From Stenotrophomonas sepilia (GTDB lineage Bacteria > Pseudomonadota > Gammaproteobacteria > Xanthomonadales > Xanthomonadaceae): a DNA stretch of 64,000 nucleotides. A program made the translations under genes and the position numbers. The stretch covers positions 62,001 to 126,000 of the forward strand of contig NZ_LXXZ01000013.1 of assembly GCF_003244875.1 (NCBI RefSeq), read 5' to 3'. Below are positions 42,377 to 50,546 of the stretch, piece after piece (position 1 is the first letter of the stretch; each line of letters opens with the position of its first letter). The notes under the pieces were generated by a model. The model searched no databases, was not told where the DNA came from, and saw nothing but the letters and a program-made list of their open reading frames with translations.

Positions 42377-42637
42377 GTGCGGGCTGTGCGGTGGCGTGTG
42401 CGGGATGCGATATCCACTGAATGGCTGTGGCACAAGCCGTGTGCGGCGTGTGCGGGATGTGCGCCCACCCATATACGCACGCGAGGCGCATCGTGGTGCG
42501 ACGGCATGACGCCCATTCGCGCCCGCGCACGCCCATGTAGGCCGAGTCCCGCACGTCCCGCACATGCCTACTGCTGCAAGAGAATCACGGCAATTCAATG
42601 CCCGCACATCGGCCCGCACATCCCGCACGCACCGCAC
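42377..42637. repeat. Two opposed clusters of GTGCGGG iterons
   Basis: On the plus strand GTGCGGG occurs at 42377, 42398 and 42450, with 6/7 matches at 42386 and 42441. Its complement CCCGCAC occurs at 42548, 42557, 42601, 42613 and 42622, with a near match at 42632. The gap 42312-42654 has no gene. It lies upstream of primase-helicase, so an origin or control site is possible. Frames crossing it are just the repeat read as protein. Confidence 0.65.
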
Positions 42638-42654
42638 ATTGATGGGTATAGTGA

Positions 42655-45069
42655 TCACGCACGCCCCTTGTAGTCGGAGAACATGCGACGGAAGGACACG
42701 ACCTGGTCTCCCAGCCATGCTGCCTCTGTCTTCCCGTCAGGCACGGTGCAGTTGCCGAGCATCAGGAAGCCGTGAGGTCCGTTCACGCTCTGCTCGATCT
42801 GGTAGCGCTTGCGCGCCCGGTCGGGATGGGTGATCTGGCGCTTGCGCACCAGCGCGTTGATGAACTTTGGTGACGGCGCCGGGCGCGGCAGGCCCTCTCG
42901 CGCACACCAGGCCTTATAGACCTCGTACCACTCCTTCGAGAGCGCCGGCATGGGCTTGAGCCCGGGGATGTCGTCGCCGTAAAGCTCATCCAAGAACCGC
43001 TGCGGGCTATCCTGGCTCAGGCCAATCAGCTCCTCTTTCGCCTGGGTCATCGGCGGGTTGGTGCCATTGGTGAAGCCGGTCAGATCTACCTGCAGCAAAT
43101 AGTGGTGCAGCGCCGCCGTGGCGCCATTGCGGATATCGGCCAGCACCTCGGTGTAGAACTCATGACTGAGCTTGTCCGGCGTCCAGATCACTGCGTGGCG
43201 CCTGTCATCCTCCTCCAGCACGACAGGCATCGCCTCGTTGGAGAGGAACACCAGGTTGGCGTGGTTGTCTTCCTCGTAGGCCTGAATGTTCTTCGGGTTG
43301 ATACGGATGCGGTCTCCCGTGATCAGCGCCTTGAGCTTGTTCTTCAGGTGGTACACCTCGGTGCGTGCAACCACTTCGTCGGCCAGCAGGAACAGCTTGC
43401 GGCTCGCCCAGTCGTTGAACTTGTCTTCCAGCGCCGCCTGGTCAAGCACCCGGCCGTACTCACCGTAGAGCTTCATGTACTCATCGAAGAACATGTTCTT
43501 GCCGGTGCCCTGCGGACCATGGATGACGATGGTCGATTTCATCTTGGCGCCAGGGTGCTGCAGCGGGTAGGCCAGCCATTTGACCACCCAGTCATACAGC
43601 GCCTTCTGGTTAGCTTCGTTGCCGCACATGTGCCACAGCAGCTGCAGCAGACGGTCGCAGTTGCCCTCCTGCGGCACCGTCGGCCAACCGGCAAAGAGGT
43701 TGCACGTCACCCCGGGCTTCTCGCATGACGGGTCGAAATCCACTTCCCGCACCCGCACGATTGACCGATCCGAATGCTCCATCCACGCCCGGTGCAGTTC
43801 CTTGCGCACGCATGCATCGCGCATGTCGCCCAGGGCAACCAGCATGTGCTCTTTGTGGTCGAACACCGTGCCACCCTGCCCGTAGACCAGAGCGAAGCGC
43901 TCAAGCAGCTCGTTCAGCGAATGGATCGGGGCAAGACGATCATTCCCCTCGCCCCCGTCGCTGGTGATGGAAGGCGCGCGTTTTTCGGCAGGCACCCGCC
44001 ACGACAGCTCCGTGAGGCGAGCCTCGACTTGGGCGCGAACGACATGCAGGCCTTCCTGGGCGTGCAGATCGTTGAAGTCGCTGACCTTGCGGCCGTTGTC
44101 GATGAAGCGCTCCCGTCTGGCCGGCTCATCGGAAAAGAAGGGGTGCAGCACCGCTCCGCCCACGTCCAGCGCGGCGGCCTCGGCACCGAGCAGGCCTGCA
44201 TTCGACGCGCCGTGCGGCTGCGCACACGAGGGGCAGAATTGCGGATGGTCGGCGAGCACCAGGCGGCTCTTGCAGTGTCGACACTTCTGCAGCACGTCGT
44301 CGTCGGCGCACAGCAGCATCTTGATGCCGCGATAGCGCTTTGCCAGTGCCGAGGCGACGGCCAGCATGTTGCCGGCGTCGAACGCCACTGCCACCGGGTA
44401 TCCCGTCGCCATGTGTAGCGTGGCCGCAGTGGCATAGCCCTCGGCCACCAGCAAGATCCACTGGGGACTTCCGCCGATCAGATGGAAGTGGCCCTTCTTG
44501 ACCATGCCTGCCGGCCAGTACTCCTTGGCCGGCTTGCGTCCTGCGGCGGCCAGCTTCGCGCTGCGCAGCACCTGCAAGCCATGCACCTGGCCGTTGACGT
44601 CCAGCAGCGGGACGAGTGCCGCGCCGGAGGTGCCATAGCGCAGACCGAATCCCTGCACGCCCTTGCTGACCAGGTAGTCGGCCTCGCCGGCTGCATTCGC
44701 CTTGGCCCAGGCCGACGATGCCCGCTCGGCCGCCCGCTTCGCCTGGGTCTGGCGAGCAGACTCGGCCCTGCGACGATCCTCGGCCAACCGGTTGCGCAGC
44801 GCTTCGCGCTGTTCATCAGAGAAGGTCTTGTCGCGCTTGCGCAGATCAACTTTGGTCGCGCCGTTTTCGTTGCCGTGCCAGACGCCATAGGTGCCGACGA
44901 CCAGCACTTCGCCGGACGAGGTATTCAGTTCGTGCAGCGCGTACCAGCCACGGCGCTCGCGTGAGCCCTCGACGCGGCAGCGAACCATTCGCCCTGTGGT
45001 GTCCAACTCGGTTACCAGCAGGCCGGCTGACTGCAACTGCTGCAGCACATCCCCATAGTTCTCAGACAT
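42655..45069 (-). CDS. Primase-helicase
   Basis: 804 residues. The N-terminal part has a Toprim domain (WILLVAEGYATAATLHMATG, then CADDD) and a four-Cys zinc site (CRHCKSRL and CPSCAQPHG). The C-terminal part is a superfamily 3-type helicase with GPQGTGKN (Walker A), and LFLLADEV (Walker B), as in P4-like replication proteins. It should start and unwind phage replication. Confidence 0.93.
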   Translation of the reverse strand: MSENYGDVLQQLQSAGLLVTELDTTGRMVRCRVEGSRERRGWYALHELNTSSGEVLVVGTYGVWHGNENGATKVDLRKRDKTFSDEQREALRNRLAEDRRRAESARQTQAKRAAERASSAWAKANAAGEADYLVSKGVQGFGLRYGTSGAALVPLLDVNGQVHGLQVLRSAKLAAAGRKPAKEYWPAGMVKKGHFHLIGGSPQWILLVAEGYATAATLHMATGYPVAVAFDAGNMLAVASALAKRYRGIKMLLCADDDVLQKCRHCKSRLVLADHPQFCPSCAQPHGASNAGLLGAEAAALDVGGAVLHPFFSDEPARRERFIDNGRKVSDFNDLHAQEGLHVVRAQVEARLTELSWRVPAEKRAPSITSDGGEGNDRLAPIHSLNELLERFALVYGQGGTVFDHKEHMLVALGDMRDACVRKELHRAWMEHSDRSIVRVREVDFDPSCEKPGVTCNLFAGWPTVPQEGNCDRLLQLLWHMCGNEANQKALYDWVVKWLAYPLQHPGAKMKSTIVIHGPQGTGKNMFFDEYMKLYGEYGRVLDQAALEDKFNDWASRKLFLLADEVVARTEVYHLKNKLKALITGDRIRINPKNIQAYEEDNHANLVFLSNEAMPVVLEEDDRRHAVIWTPDKLSHEFYTEVLADIRNGATAALHHYLLQVDLTGFTNGTNPPMTQAKEELIGLSQDSPQRFLDELYGDDIPGLKPMPALSKEWYEVYKAWCAREGLPRPAPSPKFINALVRKRQITHPDRARKRYQIEQSVNGPHGFLMLGNCTVPDGKTEAAWLGDQVVSFRRMFSDYKGRA

Positions 45070-45264
45070 TCAGTAGTTTCCCGAGCCGCTATCTACCCAG
45101 GAAATGCGCGTCCGAATACCCGCGCTCGTCAGGTCCAGGGAGGACCCATCGCTGGTATCGCGAATGACTCGCAATGCCAAGGCGGATTCAGTAGCACGGT
45201 CTGCACGCGGCCTTTCACAAGCCACCCGGGGGGATGGGGCCGAATCAATGCTTGCTTGGTACAT
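45070..45264 (-). CDS. Small protein upstream of primase
   Basis: 64 residues; its stop abuts the primase ATG (TGAATG). Start with GGGG upstream. The sequence is Ser/Arg-rich (DSAPSPRVACERPRADRATE) and lacks a known family. Support comes from tight packing in the operon. Confidence 0.5.
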   Translation of the reverse strand: MYQASIDSAPSPRVACERPRADRATESALALRVIRDTSDGSSLDLTSAGIRTRISWVDSGSGNY

Positions 45265-45475
45265 CTGGATTCCCCAAAGGCAGACAGTGCTGCCGGTTGT
45301 CGTGCTGCTCTTGTCGCTGGCGGATGCGCTCTCGCTCTGCCAATGCTTCCTCGCCTATCAGCCCCGGCACTGCATCGGTCAACGCAAGTGCCGCAAGCTC
45401 CATGGCTCGCCGCGCGGATGCGCTGGCTATGCCACGCCTTCGATACTGAGATCGACGGGCGTGGTCCGTACCCAC
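45245..45475 (-). CDS. Small phage protein
   Basis: 76 residues from a GTG with an ideal GGAGG 6 bases upstream, rather than the longer frame. A helix ASARRAMELAALALTDAV is followed by EEALAERERIRQRQEQHDN. It overlaps the next gene by 20 bases. The function is unknown. Confidence 0.6.
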   Translation of the reverse strand: MGTDHARRSQYRRRGIASASARRAMELAALALTDAVPGLIGEEALAERERIRQRQEQHDNRQHCLPLGNPDVPSKH

Positions 45476-45476
45476 G

Positions 45477-46007
45477 TCAGTCCTCCGTCCCCTGCTGCCC
45501 AGCCGCACGGCACGCATTGCGCTCCAAGCGGTAGCAGAGCTTGCGCACCTCGCGCGAAAGGTCTTGGATTCGATCTGCCTCGGGAACGCTGAGGCGTTGA
45601 TCCGCTATCGCATCGATGCCCGCACCAGCCAACGCCCCCGTGAGCTTGTGCAGTTCCAGCAGCTTCGCCTGGATCGCGGCCAGCTCGTCAGGCCAACCAC
45701 CCTGCGGCGGCGGCGGTACGTAATCGACCATCAGGTCGTACTGGGCAGCAAGGGAGCAGACCCAGTCAGTTGCAATCTCCTGCGTACCGACGAATAGCTG
45801 CAGGTAGTCCGTCAGGATCTCGGCCATCTCCATCGAAACGGACTCGCCATCGACGCCCCTGAGCTTCTTCCTCAGTGTTTCCGCCGAGATCGACTTGCCA
45901 CGGCGCTTGCTAATGTGCGCGGCCGCGTCCTGCAGCCCCCCAGGAGCACGGGTCACTGCGTTGTGCAGCGCGTCCCGCCAGTAGAGGTCAGAGCGACGGC
46001 ACGTCAT
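45477..46007 (-). CDS. CII-type phage regulatory protein
   Basis: 176 residues. The N-terminal part YWRDALHNAVTRAPGGLQDA then AETLRKKLRGVDGESVSMEM is the CP76/CII regulatory pattern, a helix-turn-helix plus a helix that makes tetramers. A C-terminal helical extension follows. In lambda-like phages CII favours lysogeny by switching on repressor and integrase promoters. It starts within the end of the upstream small gene. Confidence 0.82.
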   Translation of the reverse strand: MTCRRSDLYWRDALHNAVTRAPGGLQDAAAHISKRRGKSISAETLRKKLRGVDGESVSMEMAEILTDYLQLFVGTQEIATDWVCSLAAQYDLMVDYVPPPPQGGWPDELAAIQAKLLELHKLTGALAGAGIDAIADQRLSVPEADRIQDLSREVRKLCYRLERNACRAAGQQGTED

Positions 46008-46213
46008 GCGGCCCCCTGAAATGCGCCATCGATCATCGTGGAAAAGCTGACTGCGGCGGGGACAACATTGACCGCATGGCAGAGATCATCAGTTTCCCGC
46101 AGCGCATGCGCTTCACCGCTGTCCGTACCTATGACGCCGCAGCAGGCGTCGGCGGAGTGGTAGCGGTGCTGTTTGCGCCCGCAAACCTGGCTCATGTCTG
46201 CCGAGGCGGTCAT
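46004..46213 (-). CDS. Small protein between Cro-like gene and CII
   Basis: 69 residues, with ATGA overlaps at both ends (Cro-like stop and CII start). It has several Cys and His (MSQVCGRKQHRYHSADACCG). The perfect packing supports it as a gene; no family is recognised. Confidence 0.55.
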   Translation of the reverse strand: MTASADMSQVCGRKQHRYHSADACCGVIGTDSGEAHALRETDDLCHAVNVVPAAVSFSTMIDGAFQGAA

Positions 46214-46446
46214 GCAGTTTCAGCCGGCCAAATGTCGGGACGGATTGCGGCGAGCGCCAACGGCTCGCAACCCAGCGCGACACCGATCTCGACCGATGCC
46301 AGCTGAATCTTTCGCGCCAAGACCGGGCTGGGCTTCTTGTTCCTCCATCCGGTCGCGCACTGCCACAGGTATCCCTCAGAACTGCCGGTCAAGGCAGCGA
46401 GGCGCCGCTTACGTTCGGGGTCCGAAATGAAGGTGAGTAGGTCCAT
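46210..46446 (-). CDS. Cro-like repressor (YdaS type)
   Basis: 78 residues from the inner ATG. DLLTFISDPERKRRLAALTG then GYLWQCATGWRNKKPSPVLA is the YdaS/Cro helix-turn-helix pattern. It is the first leftward gene from the switch and divergent from the repressor. It should block repressor synthesis in lytic growth. Confidence 0.82.
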   Translation of the reverse strand: MDLLTFISDPERKRRLAALTGSSEGYLWQCATGWRNKKPSPVLARKIQLASVEIGVALGCEPLALAAIRPDIWPAETA

Positions 46447-46454
46447 AGCGCCAG

Positions 46455-46485
46455 TATTTAGCCCGGAGCTAAACCCCATTGTCAA
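46455..46485 (-). promoter_or_regulatory. Leftward promoter of the switch
   Basis: On the minus strand TTGACA (46485-46480) is followed after 18 bases by CTAAAT. Operator O1 covers the spacer and -10. It would drive the Cro-like gene, CII and the replication genes. Confidence 0.6.
46457..46473. promoter_or_regulatory. Operator O1 (TTTAGC-N5-GCTAAA)
   Basis: Perfect inverted repeat TTTAGC-CCGGA-GCTAAA. It lies inside the leftward promoter (between its -35 at 46480-46485 and the Cro-like ATG), so binding should shut it off. Confidence 0.75.
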
Positions 46486-46506
46486 GCTCTCAGCGCAACT
46501 TCCCTG

Positions 46507-46523
46507 TTTAGCTACTAGCTACG
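46507..46523. promoter_or_regulatory. Operator O2 (TTTAGC-N5-GCTA)
   Basis: TTTAGC-TACTA-GCTACG: matches O1 in ten of twelve arm positions. It is centred 50 bp from O1 and lies 9 bp before the repressor ATG, a place suited to autoregulation. Confidence 0.65.
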
Positions 46524-46531
46524 CTTGGCGT

Positions 46532-47086
46532 ATGGATGCCATCACCGCCAGACACCTCAACCTCCAGGCCCTGGTCGCCACGCTAAAACCCCAGTTGGGG
46601 ACGCAGAAGGCGATCGCCATCCACCTGGACATGGCGCCTTCCTATCTGAACCAGCTATTGAACGGCAAGAAGATGGGGGATGACGTTGCGCGCAAGATCG
46701 AACGCGCGGCCGGGCTATCCCATGGCTGGCTGGACCAGCCGAGGTCCGACGACGACGCTGGTGCTGGGGCCGCTGCTGGTTCTCAGGATCTGCGAATCGA
46801 CCCTGAGATCATCGCCTCCGCGATTAGGCTTGTGAGGCTGACCTTTGCCAACCTCGGAATTGATGACTTCAGCAATGAAGAAGACGGTACACCACTGGCC
46901 TATGCCTACGAGTACCTCTATCAGCGAGGTGAGGCAACGGTAACGCCCGACAACCTGATCGACTTCAGCAAGGCGCTTGCGCAAAGGCTCAGGGAGAAGG
47001 ATGGAGAAGCAGAAGAAGGAGCCCCCAGCCGCGGGGACACTCGAAGCATTGGCCCAGGTGATCGCTCAGCGCGTCGCAAGGCGTGA
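46532..47086 (+). CDS. Phage repressor (HTH type)
   Basis: 184 residues from the ATG. The N-terminal helix-turn-helix reads GTQKAIAIHLDMAPSYLNQL and LNGKKMGDDVARKIERAAGL. The rest is acidic, with no visible S24 self-cleavage domain, so induction by RecA-type cleavage is not supported. It is divergent from the Cro-like gene across O1 and O2. Confidence 0.8.
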   Translation: MDAITARHLNLQALVATLKPQLGTQKAIAIHLDMAPSYLNQLLNGKKMGDDVARKIERAAGLSHGWLDQPRSDDDAGAGAAAGSQDLRIDPEIIASAIRLVRLTFANLGIDDFSNEEDGTPLAYAYEYLYQRGEATVTPDNLIDFSKALAQRLREKDGEAEEGAPSRGDTRSIGPGDRSARRKA

Positions 47087-47372
47087 TGGGCAAAGGCCCA
47101 AGCTGCGTCTGGTCGAGAACCCTAGGCCATCGACCATCGATGGCGTGACGCGAGACAGCATCCTCCGGCGTATCCGCTGGCTCCGCGATCACTACAACCT
47201 GGGTTGCTTGATCGATCAGGCAACGTTCAACACGCCAGGCATCGACTGCCTTGAAAACGACGCGCTGGTGCGTCTGCACCGAGAAATGGAAGCCGCGAGG
47301 GAATGCTGCATGGACGGAGTTCCGCTGGATGAGGCTGGCTTCATCCGGGATATTTCCATCCAGGACGCGTGA
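47001..47372 (+). CDS. Hypothetical protein downstream of repressor
   Basis: 123 residues from the ATG with AGGGAGAAGG upstream; it overlaps the end of the repressor by 86 bases in another frame. Basic disordered start then helical (SILRRIRWLRDHYNLGCLID). A bidirectional terminator follows. Its role is unknown. Confidence 0.6.
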   Translation: MEKQKKEPPAAGTLEALAQVIAQRVARRDGQRPKLRLVENPRPSTIDGVTRDSILRRIRWLRDHYNLGCLIDQATFNTPGIDCLENDALVRLHREMEAARECCMDGVPLDEAGFIRDISIQDA

Positions 47373-47388
47373 CCCTGAACCAGAGCAA

Positions 47389-47409
47389 GTGGGCGCGCAA
47401 AGCGCCCAC
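47389..47409. terminator. Hairpin between convergent genes
   Basis: GTGGGCGC-GCAAA-GCGCCCAC, a perfect 8-bp stem between the repressor unit and the convergent DUF4124 gene. It lacks a long T run in either direction. Confidence 0.55.
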
Positions 47410-47411
47410 AC

Positions 47412-47951
47412 TTACGGCGTGGTGGCACCCGAATACTTTTCCCGCGTTGCTCGCTCTCGCTCAGCCCGAGCGTCACCGCACCGCTTCCTTGCCTCGGCCA
47501 TCTGGCTGTCCGCAGAAATCCTGTCAGCTGTCTGGGCCTGCTGCAAGCTAGCAATCTGAGACCGTATCCCAGACGAATAAGTGGCGCCGGCAAGGTTGTT
47601 CCTTGCCGTAGCCAGTTCACGGTTCAGCGCGGCGATCTGACGCGACACATCCTGCCCCCGAGCGTTGACCGGGCCGTAGATCCTGCTCTGCTCCGAGGAC
47701 AAACAGTTGCGTTCGGCGATGCCTGCATCAGCAAGCTCTGTCGTTTGGTACACCGCCGCGCGATTTGCAGCCTCGCCCGAGCTCTCGGTGGCAGCGCGGT
47801 TCGACCGCAGCTTCATTGGGGCCGCATCTGCGGAACATGGCGCCTGCGAGTAGACCGTCTCGCCACTCTTCCCTTTGCACTTGAACACCTCGGCCGAAGC
47901 CCATGGCGCGCATGCAAGCGCAACCCCTAGCACCATCAACCTGCTCCACAT
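47412..47951 (-). CDS. Exported DUF4124-type protein
   Basis: 179 residues from the ATG with GGAGG 5 bases upstream. A signal peptide (ending about WASA) precedes EVFKCKGKSGETVYSQAPC, the DUF4124 pattern, then a long coiled-coil end. Such exported proteins are common in Xanthomonadaceae; here it is probably a prophage cargo gene expressed from the lysogen. Confidence 0.75.
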   Translation of the reverse strand: MWSRLMVLGVALACAPWASAEVFKCKGKSGETVYSQAPCSADAAPMKLRSNRAATESSGEAANRAAVYQTTELADAGIAERNCLSSEQSRIYGPVNARGQDVSRQIAALNRELATARNNLAGATYSSGIRSQIASLQQAQTADRISADSQMAEARKRCGDARAERERATREKYSGATTP

Positions 47952-48024
47952 GTCAGCCTCCATGGCCCCGGTATGCCTAGGAATTATCAGGCGAGACCGG
48001 CTTATTTTCAGCCCCGCGCCATAA

Positions 48025-48068
48025 TTTAGCTGTCAGCTATTGCAATCCTAATTTAGCTGTGGGATAAA
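48025..48068. promoter_or_regulatory. Operators O3 and O4 with rightward promoter
   Basis: O3: TTTAGC-TGTCA-GCTATT (48025-48041). O4: TTTAGC-TGTGG-GATAAA (48052-48068), one arm mismatch. Between and over them a plausible promoter: TTGCAA (48040-48045), 17 bp, GATAAA (48063-48068). It points to the rightward operon that ends in integrase. Confidence 0.65.
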
Positions 48069-48196
48069 TTCCTCCGTCGGCCATCAGCCGGCGGGCGACC
48101 GGCGGGTCGCCACCCTGCCGGCCCCTCTCCTCGCCGGCAATAGCCGCCCCCTCGGCACCTGACCCGCCGGCGCCCTCCTTCGAACAGGAGCGCGCC

Positions 48197-48421
48197 ATGT
48201 CCCATCGCTACGCCGATCCAAGCCCCTGCCTGCTGCCGCTGTTGGCCGTGAAGGCCCTGCGGGCCGTGGCAGCCCGCGATCACAGCACCGCCCGGACCCT
48301 TTGGGTTCGCAGCAAGGGCGAACACAACCGCAACCAGCTGCGCCGCTCCCGGCGCATGGGCGTCGCCAGCCTCCGCCTGGAGGCCTGCTCGCGCGACCTG
48401 TCGGCTGAGGTGCGGGCATGA
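48197..48421 (+). CDS. First gene of rightward operon
   Basis: 74 residues with AGGAG upstream of the ATG. Basic and helical (ALRAVAARDHSTARTLWVRS). Its stop overlaps the next ATG. The function is unknown; the position right after the O3/O4 promoter implies early expression. Confidence 0.65.
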   Translation: MSHRYADPSPCLLPLLAVKALRAVAARDHSTARTLWVRSKGEHNRNQLRRSRRMGVASLRLEACSRDLSAEVRA

Positions 48422-48738
48422 GCGCCGCCGAAACCGCGCTGGCAACCCTGGAACGCATTGCAGGGACAAACGCCGAGTTCGGCGCCGTTGCAGCTGCCAC
48501 GCCGGACTTCATGATTCGCGTTGGCGAATCCATGTTGAAGAAGCAATCCGCCGATCTGCGCAAGGCACATGCCCTGCTATCGGAATTGGTCGTGCAGGGC
48601 GACCGCCTGACCACTGCATTCCGGGCACTGGGCCTCGACAACAGCCTGATCAATCGCTCGCGGCTCGCCCGAGCGTGCGAAGAGTCGTTGGTCGCCTTCG
48701 ATGCCGCGCTCGCCCGTGCCAAAGGAGGCGCTGCATGA
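48418..48738 (+). CDS. Small helical phage protein
   Basis: 106 residues, almost all helix (TALATLERIAGTNAEFGAVA, LRKAHALLSELVVQGDRL). ATGA overlaps on both sides. No family is recognised. Confidence 0.65.
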   Translation: MSAAETALATLERIAGTNAEFGAVAAATPDFMIRVGESMLKKQSADLRKAHALLSELVVQGDRLTTAFRALGLDNSLINRSRLARACEESLVAFDAALARAKGGAA

Positions 48739-48884
48739 CCCGCCGCCTCCGCCTTGCCTGGGCAGCCGTCGCGCTGGTGGCGGCAGTTGTCGTGCCACTG
48801 CGTATCGCCGAGATCCACCAGGCACACAGCGACCGTGATGCAGCCAAAGCACGCTGGCCGATCAGCACCTCGGTGAGGGGCTGA
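48735..48884 (+). CDS. Small membrane protein
   Basis: 49 residues from the coupled ATG: a basic start, one transmembrane helix (about residues 7-22) and a short charged tail. The topology suits a small inner-membrane effector. Confidence 0.6.
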   Translation: MTRRLRLAWAAVALVAAVVVPLRIAEIHQAHSDRDAAKARWPISTSVRG

Positions 48885-48886
48885 CC

Positions 48887-49207
48887 ATGCGCCAGATCGC
48901 TCGCCCTCTCCCTGACTCAGTGCCTCTGTGCGGGCTAGGCCATCGACCGCAGATCGTCGTGACCGAAGGCGCCCCGACCGGCCACCGCCTGGGTGCTCCC
49001 TGCCCGCCGCTGCTGCACATCGAATGCCATCGGTGTGGCCTCGCCACCCGCCCGGTGCCGATGGAAAAAGCCGCGCTGGCAGAGCTGCGCTGGACGGACG
49101 CAAGCCTGGCACACCTGCGCATCCCGATCTCCCTGCTCGCCCGCCATCGCGGCGAGGTCCTGGCCGAGATCGCCGCCGACTCCCCTTTCACGCCCATCGC
49201 TGCCTGA
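48887..49207 (+). CDS. Hypothetical phage protein with Cys pairs
   Basis: 106 residues. VPLCGLGH and HIECHRCGLATRP suggest a small metal-binding knuckle; the rest is helical. It starts 2 bases after the previous stop. No family is recognised. Confidence 0.6.
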   Translation: MRQIARPLPDSVPLCGLGHRPQIVVTEGAPTGHRLGAPCPPLLHIECHRCGLATRPVPMEKAALAELRWTDASLAHLRIPISLLARHRGEVLAEIAADSPFTPIAA

Positions 49208-49222
49208 CTAGGAGAACAGCTC

Positions 49223-49495
49223 ATGTCCGCTCCACTCAAGCCGAAGGAAAAAGCCGCGTTGCTCGCAGCGCATGGCGCTTCGGATTACTCCCTCCACCGC
49301 ACTGCCCACGGATTCGCGCCCCGCAACCGCCCCGAGAAGCTGTTCACGCGCCGCGTCATGAACTGGCTGGATGAGCGCGTGCTGATCAGGTACGACGACC
49401 CGCAGCTGCCGCGCAAGGCGACCTTGACCGCCACCGGCATCGCCGCCGCCGAGGCGGAGATCGCCAAGGCCCGCGACCTGGCAATGACGGCATGA
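49223..49495 (+). CDS. Small phage protein
   Basis: 90 residues with AGGAGAACAG upstream of the ATG. Wing-helix-like layout (DYSLHRTAHGFAPRN, FTRRVMNWLDERVLIRYD, ATLTATGIAAAEAEI). It could be a small DNA-binding protein. Confidence 0.55.
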   Translation: MSAPLKPKEKAALLAAHGASDYSLHRTAHGFAPRNRPEKLFTRRVMNWLDERVLIRYDDPQLPRKATLTATGIAAAEAEIAKARDLAMTA

Positions 49496-49818
49496 GCGTG
49501 CAACCCACTCTGCCAGTGGAGCAGCAATTCGCCACCGGCCATCAGGGCGAGTCACTCGTATTGATGGTCTGCCAGGGCTGGCTATGGGCCGGCCTCTACA
49601 CCGCCGCGCCGCGCGAGTCGCTCCTGAAGGTCGCCGCCAGCGCCAGCCGGAGCGTGGGGGTATCGCACCACTCGCTCACCCTCGGCGGCGTCTCGTTTTC
49701 CCTCAACCGACTTGCCGCCCAGGCCGCGCACCGCTGGCTCGACCGCCAAGGCGTGCGTGTTCGTTCGATCTCCCCCAACAACCGCGCTACGCGCCGCACG
49801 CGAGGAATCGCCGCATGA
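49492..49818 (+). CDS. Hypothetical phage protein
   Basis: 108 residues, soluble, ATGA overlaps at both ends. Contains LVLMVCQGWLWAGLYTAAPRE and a basic end. No family is recognised. Confidence 0.6.
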   Translation: MSVQPTLPVEQQFATGHQGESLVLMVCQGWLWAGLYTAAPRESLLKVAASASRSVGVSHHSLTLGGVSFSLNRLAAQAAHRWLDRQGVRVRSISPNNRATRRTRGIAA

Positions 49819-50054
49819 ACCGCTCTGTTGTCATCTACGGGCCGCAACGCTGCGGCAAGACCTCCAACGCACAGGAACTGCGCACGCACTTTGGCCTGCG
49901 TGAGGTACTGGACGACTGGGACGGCCACACCGCGTATCCACTGGAGGACACGCTCGTCCTGACCAACAATCCGGATGCCGTTGCTCACCACTCATCGCGT
50001 GTCCTGCACCACGGCTGGGCAATGCGCGAAATGCTCGCGGAGGCCCGCGCATGA
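49815..50054 (+). CDS. Miniature P-loop protein
   Basis: 79 residues. VVIYGPQRCGKTSNAQEL is a good Walker A (GPQRCGKT), with a hydrophobic DTLVLTNNPD strand that could serve as the second half. No full ATPase of this size is known to me; it may bind nucleotide or be a regulator. The ATG overlaps the previous stop. Confidence 0.6.
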   Translation: MNRSVVIYGPQRCGKTSNAQELRTHFGLREVLDDWDGHTAYPLEDTLVLTNNPDAVAHHSSRVLHHGWAMREMLAEARA

Positions 50055-50539
50055 GCGCCCGCCCGCAACAGATCGGCCGGGCCGCCGAAGTGCGCAAGGT
50101 CCTGTCCATGTTCCCGCAAGGCGCTACGGTCGAACAGATCAAGACCGCTGGTCGCATCAACAGCACGCACCAGGCTATCGGCTACACGTTGAAGGGGTTG
50201 GCGCGCAGCGGCCAGGCCATCTGTCACCGCTCGGGCGTGCGCGGGATCTGGCGCCTCTCCAGCCACACGCAACATGCGATCGCGCCGCTGCGCGCGGCAC
50301 CCGCGCGTGAACGACCGGCCTGCGTGGTAGGTCCGCTCACCGGCGTCAGTGACGCGGCGACCACGATTCGTCACAGGGAACTCGACCGGCAGCAGTTAGC
50401 CGACGACCTGGACGCCTTCCTCGCAGCGGGCGGACACATCGAGGTGCTTGGGCACACCCCACTTCGCCCGCAGATGAGCCGGCACACCGCCAACCACGGC
50501 AGCTATGCAGAGCGCATGGCAGCCCATGAGATGGACTGA
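50051..50539 (+). CDS. Putative HTH protein
   Basis: 162 residues. EVRKVLSMFPQGATVEQIKT and STHQAIGYTLKGLARSGQAI look like a winged helix with a recognition helix. The remainder is disordered and basic. It lies in the coupled series. Confidence 0.55.
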   Translation: MSARPQQIGRAAEVRKVLSMFPQGATVEQIKTAGRINSTHQAIGYTLKGLARSGQAICHRSGVRGIWRLSSHTQHAIAPLRAAPARERPACVVGPLTGVSDAATTIRHRELDRQQLADDLDAFLAAGGHIEVLGHTPLRPQMSRHTANHGSYAERMAAHEMD

Positions 50540-50546
50540 GGCACGC

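Noticed and set aside
42314-42718. 134-codon minus-strand frame (and others) upstream of primase
   Set aside because: Its protein consists largely of translated GTGCGGG/CCCGCAC repeats (CGTCG, RDVR-like phrases). The repeat explains the open frame.
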